Assembly: GCA_037147175.1 (NCBI GenBank)
Contig: JBAWVS010000013.1
Location: forward strand, 1 to 52,905
Reading direction: 5' to 3'
Length of the DNA: 52,905 nt
Source: a bacterium
GTDB taxonomy: Bacteria > Cyanobacteriota > Vampirovibrionia > Gastranaerophilales > UBA9971
In this document: positions 9,033 to 18,477 of the stretch, piece after piece
Layout of the letters: every line of letters begins with the position of its first letter
Position numbering within the stretch: the stretch's first letter is position 1
Notes under the pieces: model-generated
Database searches by the model: none
What the model was told of the DNA's origin: nothing
The model's input: the letters and a program-made list of their open reading frames with translations, nothing else
Translations under genes and position numbers: made by a program

Positions 9033-9605
9033 ATGTCCGCTAGAACTCAAGGAATCCAGATATCTACAAGTGAAAGCAGCAAAAGACTTGTTGATTTTTT
9101 GGAATCAACTGATCTTCATAAAAAAGATTTTGCTGAAATGATCGGTGTAACTCTGTCTTATGTTTACAGCCTTATAGACAATACTATTCCTTTTTCAACA
9201 AGAATAACAACTTTAGAAAGAATCGCTCTGGTTATGAGCCTTTCTCCTGATGAATTTCCTGAATACAAAATTTCAGAAGAGCCTAAATTAATAGATAAAG
9301 GTTTACAATTTCTTAAAGAAAAACAAAAAAAGGCAGAATTGACAAATCTTCAGTTAATAAAAAAATTTCCAAGACAAAAAAGGGTAGAAATAGTAGACTT
9401 ATGGAGAGGAGCTGAACCGCTTCCGTTAGATTGGAATTACCTTTCTTCCATAGCAGCGGCTCTGGGTATTTCTCCAAAAGAAATTTATCCGTACTGGCAA
9501 TCCAGAATGCAGCAATATTTGCTGCTAGGAGGCATTGATATAATGGCAAACAGTTTATTGCTTGATTCAATGTTTGAAGGGGCAAAAAGTTATTTAAAAA
9601 TATAA
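9033..9605 (+). CDS. Protein with two tandem helix-turn-helix segments
   Basis: The 190-residue protein has a first Cro/C1-like segment near residues 17-70 ('FLESTDLHKKDFAEMIGVTLSYVYSLI'). A second, weaker one lies near residues 98-155 ('TNLQLIKKFPRQKRVEIVDLWRGAEPLPLDWNYLSSIAAALGIS'). It ends with a hydrophobic, probably dimerising, helix. A DNA-binding regulator is likely, but no close family comes to mind. It has a strong ribosome-binding site (GGAGGGAG). It lies 12 bp before the PHP gene, so the three genes 9033-11072 may be one operon. Confidence 0.7.
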   Translation: MSARTQGIQISTSESSKRLVDFLESTDLHKKDFAEMIGVTLSYVYSLIDNTIPFSTRITTLERIALVMSLSPDEFPEYKISEEPKLIDKGLQFLKEKQKKAELTNLQLIKKFPRQKRVEIVDLWRGAEPLPLDWNYLSSIAAALGISPKEIYPYWQSRMQQYLLLGGIDIMANSLLLDSMFEGAKSYLKI

Positions 9606-9617
9606 AGACAGGAAAAA

Positions 9618-10652
9618 ATGAAAACTATAAGCAAGGGCGCAACTCATATACATACAACTTATTCAGATGGAACAAGCACAATAAAACAAATAGCAAAAAC
9701 TGCTAAAAAAGCAGGACTTGAATGGATAATAATAACAGACCATAACAATCTTATCGGTTTAAAAGAAGAAGGCTGGTATGACGGTTTAGCTGTTATTGTC
9801 GGAGAAGAAATAAGCCCTCCTTCAAGCAACCATTATCTTGCATTTGATATTCAACAAACAATTTCTGCGAATTTAACACCGCAGGAAGTCATTGATGAGG
9901 TTACAAAGCAAGGCGGTTTTGGCTTTATTGCTCATCCTGATGAAAGCACAAGCAGAAAACATAACATGCCTCCTTTGATATGGACTGATTGGGAAATAAA
10001 AGGTTTTCAAGGACTGGAAATCTGGAATTATTTATCAGATTGGGGTGATGAATTTGATCCGAAACAAGGTTTTCACCATTATTTATTTAAAAATCATTTA
10101 TTAAAAGGTCCTACACAGAAGGTGCTTAACTGGTGGGACAGATTAAACAATGATAGTCCCGAGATATTTCCTGCTATTGGCAGTCTTGATGCGCATGCAC
10201 TAAAACACTATTTGTTTAAATCCTTTCATCTTAAAATATTTTCTTATAATGATTCTTTCAAAACCATTACAAATTATATTTATCTGGAGGAAAAATTATC
10301 TTCAGACTTTAATCAAGCAAAAAAACAAATATATGATGCTTTAAGAGGTGGTAATAATATAATAATAAACCGTATTTGGAGCAAAAAATCCGATGAAATA
10401 GGCTTTTATATAGAAAACAGCACTCAAAAAGCTTTTTCAGGAGATAAAATAACTTTTAGCGAAGAAAACATATTAACTGTAAAACTCCCTAAAAAAGGAA
10501 ATATAAAAATTCTTCTTGATGGAAAAGTTATTAAAGATGTATTTACTTATGAATTCCAAATGAGCGACTTAAAAACAGGTAAATACAGACTTGAAGTTCG
10601 ATATAAAAATAGACCATGGATTTTTTCAAACCCTGTAATCATTGAGAGGTAG
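9618..10652 (+). CDS. PHP-domain metal-dependent phosphoesterase
   Basis: The 344-residue protein has the PHP metal-binding motifs in order: 'HIHTTYSDGT' (about 11-20), 'ITDHNNL' (about 39-45), 'VGEEISP', 'FIAHPDE' (about 111-117) and 'GSLDAHA' (about 190-196). PHP enzymes hydrolyse phosphate esters of sugars, nucleotides or nucleic acids; the substrate is not deducible. A beta-rich C-terminal domain of about 90 residues follows. It sits three bases before a YjbQ-family gene, and that pairing hints at a shared small-molecule role. Confidence 0.85.
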   Translation: MKTISKGATHIHTTYSDGTSTIKQIAKTAKKAGLEWIIITDHNNLIGLKEEGWYDGLAVIVGEEISPPSSNHYLAFDIQQTISANLTPQEVIDEVTKQGGFGFIAHPDESTSRKHNMPPLIWTDWEIKGFQGLEIWNYLSDWGDEFDPKQGFHHYLFKNHLLKGPTQKVLNWWDRLNNDSPEIFPAIGSLDAHALKHYLFKSFHLKIFSYNDSFKTITNYIYLEEKLSSDFNQAKKQIYDALRGGNNIIINRIWSKKSDEIGFYIENSTQKAFSGDKITFSEENILTVKLPKKGNIKILLDGKVIKDVFTYEFQMSDLKTGKYRLEVRYKNRPWIFSNPVIIER

Positions 10653-10655
10653 TAT

Positions 10656-11072
10656 ATGCCTGTTATTACAGAAAGATTTAATCTCACAACTAAAGGCTTT
10701 ACAGCTATTGTTGATATAACTGAGCAAATAAAAGAAATTATTAAAAATCATGATCATAAAGAGGCGCAGGTTATGGTATATGTTGCTGGAAGTACGGCTT
10801 CTATTACTACTATTGAATACGAACCGGGTTTGTTAAAAGACATTCCTGAAGCTTTTGAGGCAATCGTTCCAATGAATAAAACATATCATCATGACCAAAC
10901 ATGGAATGACAGCAATGGTTTTTCTCATATTAGGGCATCTATGATCGGAAATTCACAGTCTTTTCCCGTAAAAAATCACGAATTAATTCTCGGGACATGG
11001 CAGCAGATAGTTTTGATAGATTTTGACAACAAACCTCGCACACGGTGTGTTTATGTGCAGATTATTTATTAA
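10656..11072 (+). CDS. YjbQ/UPF0047 family protein (secondary thiamine-phosphate synthase type)
   Basis: The 138-residue protein has the family features: 'VYVAGSTASITTIEYEPGL', 'YHHDQTWNDSNGFSHIRASMIG' and the C-terminal 'GTWQQIVLIDFDN'. The length is typical. Homologues have weak thiamine-phosphate synthase activity, though the biological role is not settled. It is coupled to the PHP gene (3-bp gap). Its last 11 bp overlap the convergent murE, which leaves no room for a conventional terminator between them. Confidence 0.9.
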   Translation: MPVITERFNLTTKGFTAIVDITEQIKEIIKNHDHKEAQVMVYVAGSTASITTIEYEPGLLKDIPEAFEAIVPMNKTYHHDQTWNDSNGFSHIRASMIGNSQSFPVKNHELILGTWQQIVLIDFDNKPRTRCVYVQIIY

Positions 11073-12558
11073 GGGCTTTTTCAAGGGCTTTTTTTGCTTC
11101 TTCCCTGTCATCAAAGTGAATAGTCTCGTTATTTAATATTTGATAATCCTCATGCCCTTTTCCTGCAAGAAGAATTACATCATTTTCACTTGAAATTCTT
11201 ATAGCTGTTTCTATAGCAGCACCTCTATCAACCTCAACAAGGATTTTTCTTGAATTCAAAGTCTTTATTCCAGACAAAATATCGGTAATAATTTGCTGAG
11301 GGTCTTCAGAACGAGGGTTGTCAGAAGTTATTATTGCCTTATCGGAAAGAGTTTCTGCAATTCTACCCATTTGAGGACGTTTTGTTGCATCCCTGTCGCC
11401 TCCGCATCCAAAAACACATATTAATTTCCCGTTATGCGGGACAATTTCTCTTGCTGTATTTAATACATTTTCCAGCCCGTCCGGAGTATGAGCGTAATCA
11501 ACGATTATAAGCGGTTTTCTTGCTACCACTTCAAATCTTCCCGCCACAGAAGGTGTTGATTCAAGTGCTTCTACACAGGTATTTAAATGAATTCTTTCCG
11601 ACAGACCTGCACTGATAGCCGCAAGTGCATTATAAATACTAAACATCCCCGTCATTTGGAGATTTACTTCTTTAGACCCGAAAGGAGTTATACAGGTAAA
11701 TTTTGAGCCGTACACAGAAAATTCAATATTTTCTGCCATAACATCAGCTTTGTTATTTATTCCATAGGATAATATTCTTACATTAGAAGGTGTGGCTTCT
11801 ATAAATCTTTCTGCATAGCTGTCATCTCTGTTAATAACCGCATAACTTTCGGAATTATTTTCCAGAGTGCTGAATAATTTGCTTTTAGCAAGGAAATAAT
11901 TCCCCATAGTAATATGATAATCAAGGTGATCCTGAGTAAGATTGGTTAAGATAGCTCCTTTGAAAGTACATTCAGCTATGCGGTGCTGTTCTATGGAATG
12001 TGAACTTACTTCCATTACTGCATTTTTTATGTCTTTATCAAGAAAATCCCTGAAAACTTTTTGTAAATCGCTTGCCTGAGGCGTTGTATGTCCGCTTGAA
12101 ATATATGTATCAGTTGAAGAATACCTGTTTCCAAGTGTTCCGATAAGACCGCATTTTAAATCGGCTTTTTCGAAAATATTTTGTATAAGGTGTGTTACTG
12201 TTGTTTTTCCGTTTGTCCCCGTAATTCCGATTAAATTTATTTTTTTAGAGGGAAAATCATATAAGCAGGCTGCTGTTTGAGCAAGCGCAAGCTCTGTATC
12301 TTTTACTATTAATACAGGAATATCTGTTTCCGGTAATTCTTTTTCGGAAATTATTGCAACTGCACCATTATCGACAGCATTTTTTGCAAAATTATGACCG
12401 TCTGAATGCTCTCCTTTTATGCAAACAAAGATGTTGCCTGGTTTTGCAGTTTTAGAATTAAAAGAAACTCCCGTAATTTCTATATTATTATCTTCATTCA
12501 GGTTATATATTTCTTCGGGTTTAAGATATTCTATAAGTTGATTTAGTTTGTCAGTCAT
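11062..12558 (-). CDS. murE: UDP-MurNAc-L-Ala-D-Glu:meso-diaminopimelate ligase
   Basis: This cytoplasmic enzyme adds the third amino acid of the peptidoglycan stem peptide using ATP. The motif 'GTNGKTT' (P-loop) lies at about residues 114-120 from this start, and 'DNPR' lies near 413-416. The DNPR motif indicates a meso-diaminopimelate substrate. I chose the ATG at 12558, which has GGGGA upstream; a start at 12570 adds four residues but has no ribosome-binding site. It is the last gene of the rsmH-ftsL-ftsI-murE unit. Confidence 0.95.
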   Translation of the reverse strand: MTDKLNQLIEYLKPEEIYNLNEDNNIEITGVSFNSKTAKPGNIFVCIKGEHSDGHNFAKNAVDNGAVAIISEKELPETDIPVLIVKDTELALAQTAACLYDFPSKKINLIGITGTNGKTTVTHLIQNIFEKADLKCGLIGTLGNRYSSTDTYISSGHTTPQASDLQKVFRDFLDKDIKNAVMEVSSHSIEQHRIAECTFKGAILTNLTQDHLDYHITMGNYFLAKSKLFSTLENNSESYAVINRDDSYAERFIEATPSNVRILSYGINNKADVMAENIEFSVYGSKFTCITPFGSKEVNLQMTGMFSIYNALAAISAGLSERIHLNTCVEALESTPSVAGRFEVVARKPLIIVDYAHTPDGLENVLNTAREIVPHNGKLICVFGCGGDRDATKRPQMGRIAETLSDKAIITSDNPRSEDPQQIITDILSGIKTLNSRKILVEVDRGAAIETAIRISSENDVILLAGKGHEDYQILNNETIHFDDREEAKKALEKALNK

Positions 12559-12587
12559 TATTTTCCCCATTCTGCCATTGAAAGAAG

Positions 12588-14348
12588 CTATTCTTTTTTG
12601 TTATCGTCAGTGTCTTTTTTATCAGGTTCAAGGTGGAGGACTCTTCCTACCTCAATAGCTACAGCATTAAACACAGGACCTGCCACGGTACTTCCCCATG
12701 AATTTCCTGTTTTTGGGCTGTCTACTACTGCCATAATTAATACTTGTGGATTTTTTACCGGGAAAAATCCGGCAAAAGAGGTGTAAATTCCGTTTGAATA
12801 GCCTATTCCATTGGCATTAGGTTTTTTTGAAGTACCTGTTTTGCCTGCAACCCTGTATTTAGGAATTTTTCCTGATTTTGCTTCACTTGCTTCTATACTT
12901 TCAGCAAGAATTTCTGTTAAATCGGCGGCTGTTTTTTCTGACAACACTCTTCTTGCTTTTATTTTATTGTGATATTCTTCTTCACTCATGTATTTTATAA
13001 CATGCGGGGCTACCCAAACACCTTTATTTGCAATAGTAGCAACTGCTGAAGCAATCTGGATCGGTGTAGAAGCTATACCGTAGCCGTACCCCATTGAAGC
13101 GTGTGTTGATTCACTCCATGTGTTTGGTGGAGGGAAAATTCCTGCTGATTCTCCGGGGAGGTCTATGCCTGTTTTTTGACCTATCCCAAAGAGTTTTAGC
13201 ATCTTGTAATGTTGATAGGGAGGTATTTTGAGCGATATTCTAAGGCTTCCAATGTTGCTGCTGTGGACAAAGAGAGTTTTTAAATCAATTATACCGGGGT
13301 AAGGTCGCTTTGCATAATCATAATTTTGAATTGTCCAGCCCTGTATTTTTGCTTTTCCTGTATCCAGTACAGTTTCATTTTTTGTGATTGCTCCTGTTTC
13401 AAGCGCTGAAGCAACTGTAAGGATTTTAAAAGTTGAACCGGGTGGATATACATCGCTTAATGCCCAATTTTTTACTATTGATGCGTTGAATTTGTTATAT
13501 TTGTTCGGATTATATGTTGGATATACCGCAAAACCGAGAATTTCACCGCTTTTTGGCAATAGAATAATTACAGCACCTTTTTCTGCTCTTGTTTTGTCTA
13601 TCATTTTTTTGAGTTCGGTTTCGGCTGTGTGCTGAATCGCAGAATCAATAGTTAAGCACAATTTAGAGCCTTTTAGCGGAGTTGTTACGATTTTTGGATT
13701 AGTATTCAGATCATAAATGACATTCCCTCTGCCGTCGTATTCTATAGGCTTAATTTCGGGCGTTTTTTCAAGATTTTTTCGTCCTGTATTTTCAACCCCT
13801 GCCGACAAATTTGCATCAGAATTTATATACCCTAAAATGTGCGAAGCTAAATTCCCCTGAGGATAAACACGAGTGTTTTTCCTTACAAAGTCAAGCCCTC
13901 TAATTTCGTTTTTTGATATTTCAGGTCTGATAACTTTTTCAACGACTTCCATACTAACATTTTTAGCTATAGAAATAGTTGATTCTGTATAATGGCTCAA
14001 TTTTTCTTTTAATTCTTTTTTGGATTGCTTTAAAGCAGGTGAAAGTATGGAAGCTATTAAATCAAGATTAGTTTTTTTATTATAATATTGAGGGTGTGCA
14101 TAAATATCATAAAGTGTTGTATCGCCTGCAAGCCTGATTCCGTTACGGTCTACTATTTCTCCGCGAAAACTGAAATCTCTTGCAGACTGTCTGTTTTCAC
14201 TTGCTTTGTTTTTGAGTTCATTCCCTTGAATTATTTGTATAAAAAAAAGTTTAGCTATAATTATTAACGCAAATAAAAACAATAAACCTTGTATGATAAT
14301 TGACCATCTGTCATACTTTTTAGATTTTAGCTGGAATAGATATTTCAT
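12588..14348 (-). CDS. ftsI: Septal class B penicillin-binding protein (FtsI/PBP3)
   Basis: This 586-residue transpeptidase cross-links peptidoglycan at the septum. It has a short N-terminal tail, one transmembrane helix at about 18-40, a dimerisation domain, and a C-terminal transpeptidase domain. That domain carries 'STFK' (Ser305-Lys308), 'SSN' (363-365) and 'KTG' (503-505). Its position between ftsL and murE supports FtsI over an elongation-type protein. It is separated from ftsL by 2 bp. No PASTA repeats are seen. Confidence 0.95.
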   Translation of the reverse strand: MKYLFQLKSKKYDRWSIIIQGLLFLFALIIIAKLFFIQIIQGNELKNKASENRQSARDFSFRGEIVDRNGIRLAGDTTLYDIYAHPQYYNKKTNLDLIASILSPALKQSKKELKEKLSHYTESTISIAKNVSMEVVEKVIRPEISKNEIRGLDFVRKNTRVYPQGNLASHILGYINSDANLSAGVENTGRKNLEKTPEIKPIEYDGRGNVIYDLNTNPKIVTTPLKGSKLCLTIDSAIQHTAETELKKMIDKTRAEKGAVIILLPKSGEILGFAVYPTYNPNKYNKFNASIVKNWALSDVYPPGSTFKILTVASALETGAITKNETVLDTGKAKIQGWTIQNYDYAKRPYPGIIDLKTLFVHSSNIGSLRISLKIPPYQHYKMLKLFGIGQKTGIDLPGESAGIFPPPNTWSESTHASMGYGYGIASTPIQIASAVATIANKGVWVAPHVIKYMSEEEYHNKIKARRVLSEKTAADLTEILAESIEASEAKSGKIPKYRVAGKTGTSKKPNANGIGYSNGIYTSFAGFFPVKNPQVLIMAVVDSPKTGNSWGSTVAGPVFNAVAIEVGRVLHLEPDKKDTDDNKKE

Positions 14349-14350
14349 CT

Positions 14351-14791
14351 TTAAAACCCTGCCGGAACCTGTTTTAAGTTATGTTTTCCTATTTTATTCT
14401 GAATTTTCGGGGTGTTGGTGTTATTTACAACTTTTACTTCGATAACTTTATCAGCTTTTTTAAGAAAATTTATTTTTGAAACTTTGTTATCAATTGCGTA
14501 GAAAGATTTAAGGTTATCAACTTTATTTTGAAGGTCGATATTTTCATAATAAATTTGATTTGTTTTAGTGTGGATATCTTTAACAATAAATTCTCGTGAA
14601 ACAGTTGCCATGTAGCTTGCTACTGAAAGAAATGCAAGAATTAACAGACAAAAACCCAAGAATTTATTGAATTTATATATTCTTAATTCTCTATAATTTA
14701 TTTTATAAGAAGAAAAATCTCCTTTTATAACAGATTTTTTTGATAAACCGTTCTTTTTTGGTTTTTGTCCAAATATATTTACGGCACCCAT
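14351..14791 (-). CDS. ftsL: Probable FtsL-like divisome protein
   Basis: The 146-residue protein has a basic cytoplasmic tail of about 43 residues, one membrane helix ('FLGFCLLILAFLSVASYMATV', about 44-64) and a coiled coil ('TKTNQIYYENIDLQNKVDNL'). It then has a charged C-terminal tail. The gene order rsmH-(small membrane coiled coil)-ftsI is the classic ftsL position. FtsL sequences are poorly conserved, so the call rests on topology and context. Start and stop lie 2-12 bp from its neighbours. Confidence 0.8.
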   Translation of the reverse strand: MGAVNIFGQKPKKNGLSKKSVIKGDFSSYKINYRELRIYKFNKFLGFCLLILAFLSVASYMATVSREFIVKDIHTKTNQIYYENIDLQNKVDNLKSFYAIDNKVSKINFLKKADKVIEVKVVNNTNTPKIQNKIGKHNLKQVPAGF

Positions 14792-14803
14792 TCTTTTTCC
14801 TTT

Positions 14804-15730
14804 TTATATTTTTTCGGCTATACGCATTTTTGCACTTCTGGCGGATGGATTGTCTTTTAACTCCTCAAGAGAAGGAGTTAAAGGTTTTTTCGTAAGGATT
14901 TTTAATTTTTTAGGCTCACATGAACAAATAAGCTGTTCCATCGGACATAAACAGTCAGTGCTGTACTGTTTAAATATGTTTTTTACAAGCCTGTCTTCCA
15001 AAGAGTGGAAACTTATAACAACTATTCTAGCATCTTTATCTAATAAATGAATGATTTGTTGCAGGGTTGTTTCAATAACTTCAAGTTCCCTGTTGACAGC
15101 TATTCTCAGTCCTTGAAAAACTCTTGTTGCCGGATGAAGACCATTTTTTTGAAAAGACACTGAAGCTTTTACAATATTTGCAAGTTCTGTGGTTGTTTCA
15201 ATCGGTTTTTCTTTTCTTTTTTCAATAATTTTTTTTGCAATTCTTCTGGAAAATCTTTCTTCTCCATATTTAAAAAGAATATCAGCAATATCTGACTCTT
15301 TATATTTATTTACTATTTCATAAGCCGTTAAAGATTGTTCTTTGTTGAATCTCATGTCAAGATAAGCTTCTTTCATGAAGCTAAATCCTCTTTCCTGCGT
15401 TGTAAGCTGGTGGTAAGACGCACCGAGGTCAAATAAAACCCCTCCTGTGATTTTTTTTATTCCTAATTCTTTTAAAGCAAGCGGGATCTGGGTATAACTT
15501 GATTTTATGACTCGGGTATTTGAAAATCCCGCCAATTTTTCTGAAGCTGCTTTTATAGCATCTTCATCAACATCAAAAGCGAGAAGCTGCCCTTCTGTGC
15601 CAATTTTTTTTGCTATTTCACTTGAATGACCGCCACCTCCGGCTGTTGCATCAATATATAACTTTTTTCTCTCGCAGTTTAAACCATCTACGGCTTCGTT
15701 TAAAAGTACAGTTTTATGCGTAAATTCCAT
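14804..15730 (-). CDS. rsmH: 16S rRNA (cytosine-1402 N4)-methyltransferase
   Basis: The 308-residue protein has the SAM-binding 'DATAGGGGHS' (residues about 27-36), 'AFDVDEDAI', 'DLGASYHQLTTQERGFSF', 'HPATRVFQGLRIAVN' and 'ISFHSLEDRLVKN', all diagnostic of RsmH (MraW). It methylates C1402 in the decoding centre. It is the first gene of the division cluster here; mraZ, which often precedes it, is absent. The gene's last motif 'PSARSAKMRIAEK' is typical. Confidence 0.97.
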   Translation of the reverse strand: MEFTHKTVLLNEAVDGLNCERKKLYIDATAGGGGHSSEIAKKIGTEGQLLAFDVDEDAIKAASEKLAGFSNTRVIKSSYTQIPLALKELGIKKITGGVLFDLGASYHQLTTQERGFSFMKEAYLDMRFNKEQSLTAYEIVNKYKESDIADILFKYGEERFSRRIAKKIIEKRKEKPIETTTELANIVKASVSFQKNGLHPATRVFQGLRIAVNRELEVIETTLQQIIHLLDKDARIVVISFHSLEDRLVKNIFKQYSTDCLCPMEQLICSCEPKKLKILTKKPLTPSLEELKDNPSARSAKMRIAEKI

Positions 15731-15941
15731 TTTTCCTCAAAAACATATTCTAGTTCTCTCTATTTTAGTATAGAATAAAATTCAACAACTCTATACCGCT
15801 TCAAAAATAAATTCGGGATTTTAACAACCGGCAGAAAAGCGGTATTCGTTAGTAGGAGCGTTATTTTTGGAAACGATGAGTTTTTGAAAATATAAACTCG
15901 TTTTAGTTTAATATTATTGCGTGTTTGAAAAGGTCTAATAT

Positions 15942-17273
15942 ATGCAAATTGATGAAAATTCTGAATCTTCAAAAAAGATTTCTGTATTAAAAACAGTTGC
16001 ACTGCTAATTATTTGGGGTGCGACTATCGGAATAACCGCGAATTATGTCAGAAATCAAAATGCAGAAAATGCAACAGGTAAAGATATTATCAGATGTGTC
16101 ATAGATGAAAATGCTTCTGATCTGAATTCTCCGGCATGCAAAAGAGTAATTAAAAAATGTTCAAATGATCAAACAGGTTTTTGTAAAAAATTAATTTTTT
16201 ACAGTGATGACGGGGTTCATTCAGAAGAAATCCTGTCAATGTTGGGAAATATTTGCAGCAAAGGCGGCGAAAAAGCCTGCGATATTTTAATTAACAGGTG
16301 TATAGAAAACAGCTCAAATTGCGAAATTCTTGGAAAATCTTATAGTATAAAAAATTATCTTGCCATGAAATCCAGTGCTAAAAACACAGGCAAGTCTGTG
16401 ATGTATAAAAAACTCAAAAATTATTACGATAAAGATGTGGATAACATTGTAGACAGTGTAATCCAAACCTGCATGACCGATAAAAACAGTATGGCTTGCC
16501 AAATCTTTACTTCTAAAACTTACGAATTTAATTCCGCGGAAAAACCTTATTTTGTTATTATCCAAAATCTTTCTGCCGAAGCAGTATTTAACAAAACAGG
16601 ACTTTCTTTGGCAACAAATCCCGTTTTGCCGATTGCCGCAAATAAAAAAGACGAAGAAGCAATTTCAGTAAGTATTGATTCCGACAAAAATTATGAGGAT
16701 ACAACACAAACAGAAAATCCTGATGTTAAACCTGAGAAAAAACTCTTTCCAATTTTCAAAAAAGACAAAACAAATAATTTGCAAGCAGATATAAAAAATA
16801 AAGAAGGCAACCCTGACAAAGCAGCTGTTGAAGTATCGGCAAATACAGATTTGGCTTCTGCTATTCCCGATAAAAATATAATTTTGCAGAAAAAACAGCC
16901 TGAAGTTCTTTTTAAATCTCTTTTAACAACAGGTGAAGATAATAATATTGATTACATAAAAAATAAAATTTATTCTTTCGATATTAATTATAAAGAACCT
17001 GCAAATACTAAAATAAGATGGCTGGTTTCCTTTGACGGCAGAGCAACCTGGGAAAAATGGGATGGAACAGGTTGGATTCAGGTCAATACTGATTCGGGAT
17101 TTGAAAATATTAATTTTTCCGCAATCGGCAATACCTCTGCGGAAATCATAAAAGGGTTAAAAGATTATCCTTTGCCAATCGGAGAAGCTTTTCTTGATTT
17201 TGCGGTTGAATTAATGTCGACAGAAGAAAATTTAACACCGTCTGTAGACAGAGTTGAAGTTAAATATTATTAA
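15942..17273 (+). CDS. Membrane-anchored protein of unknown function
   Basis: The 443-residue protein begins with a short charged region, then a transmembrane anchor at about residues 18-38 ('VLKTVALLIIWGATIGITANYV'). Cys-rich modules follow ('CVIDENASDLNSPACKRVIKKC', '...GFCKKL', 'ACDILINRCIENSSNCEIL'). The central region is low-complexity (about 230-310). The C-terminal domain (about 335-443) contains 'IRWLVSFDGRATWEKWDGTGW', a pattern seen in tail-fibre or surface proteins. It faces outward. I recognise no family. It has no operon partner. Confidence 0.65.
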   Translation: MQIDENSESSKKISVLKTVALLIIWGATIGITANYVRNQNAENATGKDIIRCVIDENASDLNSPACKRVIKKCSNDQTGFCKKLIFYSDDGVHSEEILSMLGNICSKGGEKACDILINRCIENSSNCEILGKSYSIKNYLAMKSSAKNTGKSVMYKKLKNYYDKDVDNIVDSVIQTCMTDKNSMACQIFTSKTYEFNSAEKPYFVIIQNLSAEAVFNKTGLSLATNPVLPIAANKKDEEAISVSIDSDKNYEDTTQTENPDVKPEKKLFPIFKKDKTNNLQADIKNKEGNPDKAAVEVSANTDLASAIPDKNIILQKKQPEVLFKSLLTTGEDNNIDYIKNKIYSFDINYKEPANTKIRWLVSFDGRATWEKWDGTGWIQVNTDSGFENINFSAIGNTSAEIIKGLKDYPLPIGEAFLDFAVELMSTEENLTPSVDRVEVKYY

Positions 17274-17358
17274 TAAGGGCTGAAATACGAATACGCAATC
17301 TTTATAGGGATTTCTTTTTTAAAGCATTATATGTGCATATAAACCCCGTCAGGAAGGT

Positions 17359-18477
17359 TTAGCTCATAACCAGCTTTCTTCTTCTGATGAGATCAACAAA
17401 CGCTTCGAGCCTTGTTACAAATCCTGCTGTGCCTGTTTGCTCGTCAAGTACAAGTGCAAGAATAGGAATTGAACCATCTTCCCTCATTCTCGGGAAAATA
17501 TTCTGCGACATAATCTCCGGCATGCAAGTAAAAGGGCTTATATGTATAATCCCGTCAATGCCTTTGCTTGTGGCATAAGCCACGTCACTCACTGATTCTA
17601 TTGCATCTCCGCCTATATCTCTTAAAAGGTAAGGTTTTGCAAATTTAAAGGCTCTTTCGATATGAGTTTCTTCTTTTCTCATAAATTTTGGAATTATTGC
17701 TGTTTTGAGCCATCCGCTAAGATTCATGCTTCTTTTTGTTTCAACGCCGAGTTTCCCGAGTTCTCTTTCGAGATTTTGATTGGAAAAAGAGTCAAGAACC
17801 ATAAAAATTTCTCCCGTAAGATCAACTTTTAATATTTCTTTTTCTTTATCTATAGGAGTTTTTTTAATTTCCTGCATTGCAAGTATGTGTGCTTCTTTTA
17901 GTTCTTTTTTTGTAGAAGCTTCATCGATCCATTTTAAAGCTTTATTATATGCTCTTTCTGATTCTCCATACTCAAATTCTCTTGCTCTGTAATGAGAAAG
18001 GATGCTATCGAGATTATCAAGTACGAAAATTTTGTTAAATGCAATGTTCAAACCGTTAGCAATGGTAAGCAGATTAGAATTTCCTGTTACCATTTTCAAA
18101 CATTTCATCATTTCGGCAAACTTGCCTTTGTAAAGGTCTAAATCTATATATTTTATCTTGTATCCCAGATCATCAAGAGCATTTCTGATTGATGTGCTAT
18201 ATTCGCCAAGCCGACAAATACCGGGACTGTTAATCATTATTACAGCTTCTGCGCCATGTTCTATAGCTTCGATGTAATTGCCGAGAAGCAGTTTATAAGG
18301 AAGACAAATTGCTTCAGGACTGTATTGAGTCCCTATAGATAATGTTTTTTTGCTTGTTTTGGGGGGGATAACTACCTCACCTCCGAGTGAACGGATTAAA
18401 GATGCTATTACTATATAAATAGTTCCCATATGTGGAAATGAAACTTTAATTTTCTTACCCTCCGAGTTATTCCTCAT
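17359..18477 (-). CDS. CoA-protein activase / 2-hydroxyacyl-CoA dehydratase-like protein
   Basis: The 372-residue protein matches the 'CoA protein activase' family, related to the HgdB/DUF2229 components of 2-hydroxyglutaryl-CoA dehydratase. Visible are 'VSFPHMGTIYI', 'SPEAICLPYKL', 'INSPGICRLGEY' and 'HISPFTCMPEIMSQ', with three conserved Cys likely to bind an iron-sulfur cluster. The usual ATP-dependent activator (HgdC) is not adjacent. The family start is probably near Met17, since 'KVSFPHMG' is where homologues begin. Confidence 0.75.
   Translation of the reverse strand: MRNNSEGKKIKVSFPHMGTIYIVIASLIRSLGGEVVIPPKTSKKTLSIGTQYSPEAICLPYKLLLGNYIEAIEHGAEAVIMINSPGICRLGEYSTSIRNALDDLGYKIKYIDLDLYKGKFAEMMKCLKMVTGNSNLLTIANGLNIAFNKIFVLDNLDSILSHYRAREFEYGESERAYNKALKWIDEASTKKELKEAHILAMQEIKKTPIDKEKEILKVDLTGEIFMVLDSFSNQNLERELGKLGVETKRSMNLSGWLKTAIIPKFMRKEETHIERAFKFAKPYLLRDIGGDAIESVSDVAYATSKGIDGIIHISPFTCMPEIMSQNIFPRMREDGSIPILALVLDEQTGTAGFVTRLEAFVDLIRRRKLVMS

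Noticed and set aside
15731-15941. A clear promoter for the rsmH-ftsL-ftsI-murE unit
   Set aside because: Possible -10 boxes (TATACT, TAAAAT) exist on the minus strand, but no -35 box at proper spacing convinced me.
17274-17358. A small SRP-like RNA, because of 'CCCGTCAGGAAGG'
   Set aside because: The conserved SRP loop (GGTCAGGTCCGGAAGGAAGCA) is not matched and no surrounding stem is seen.
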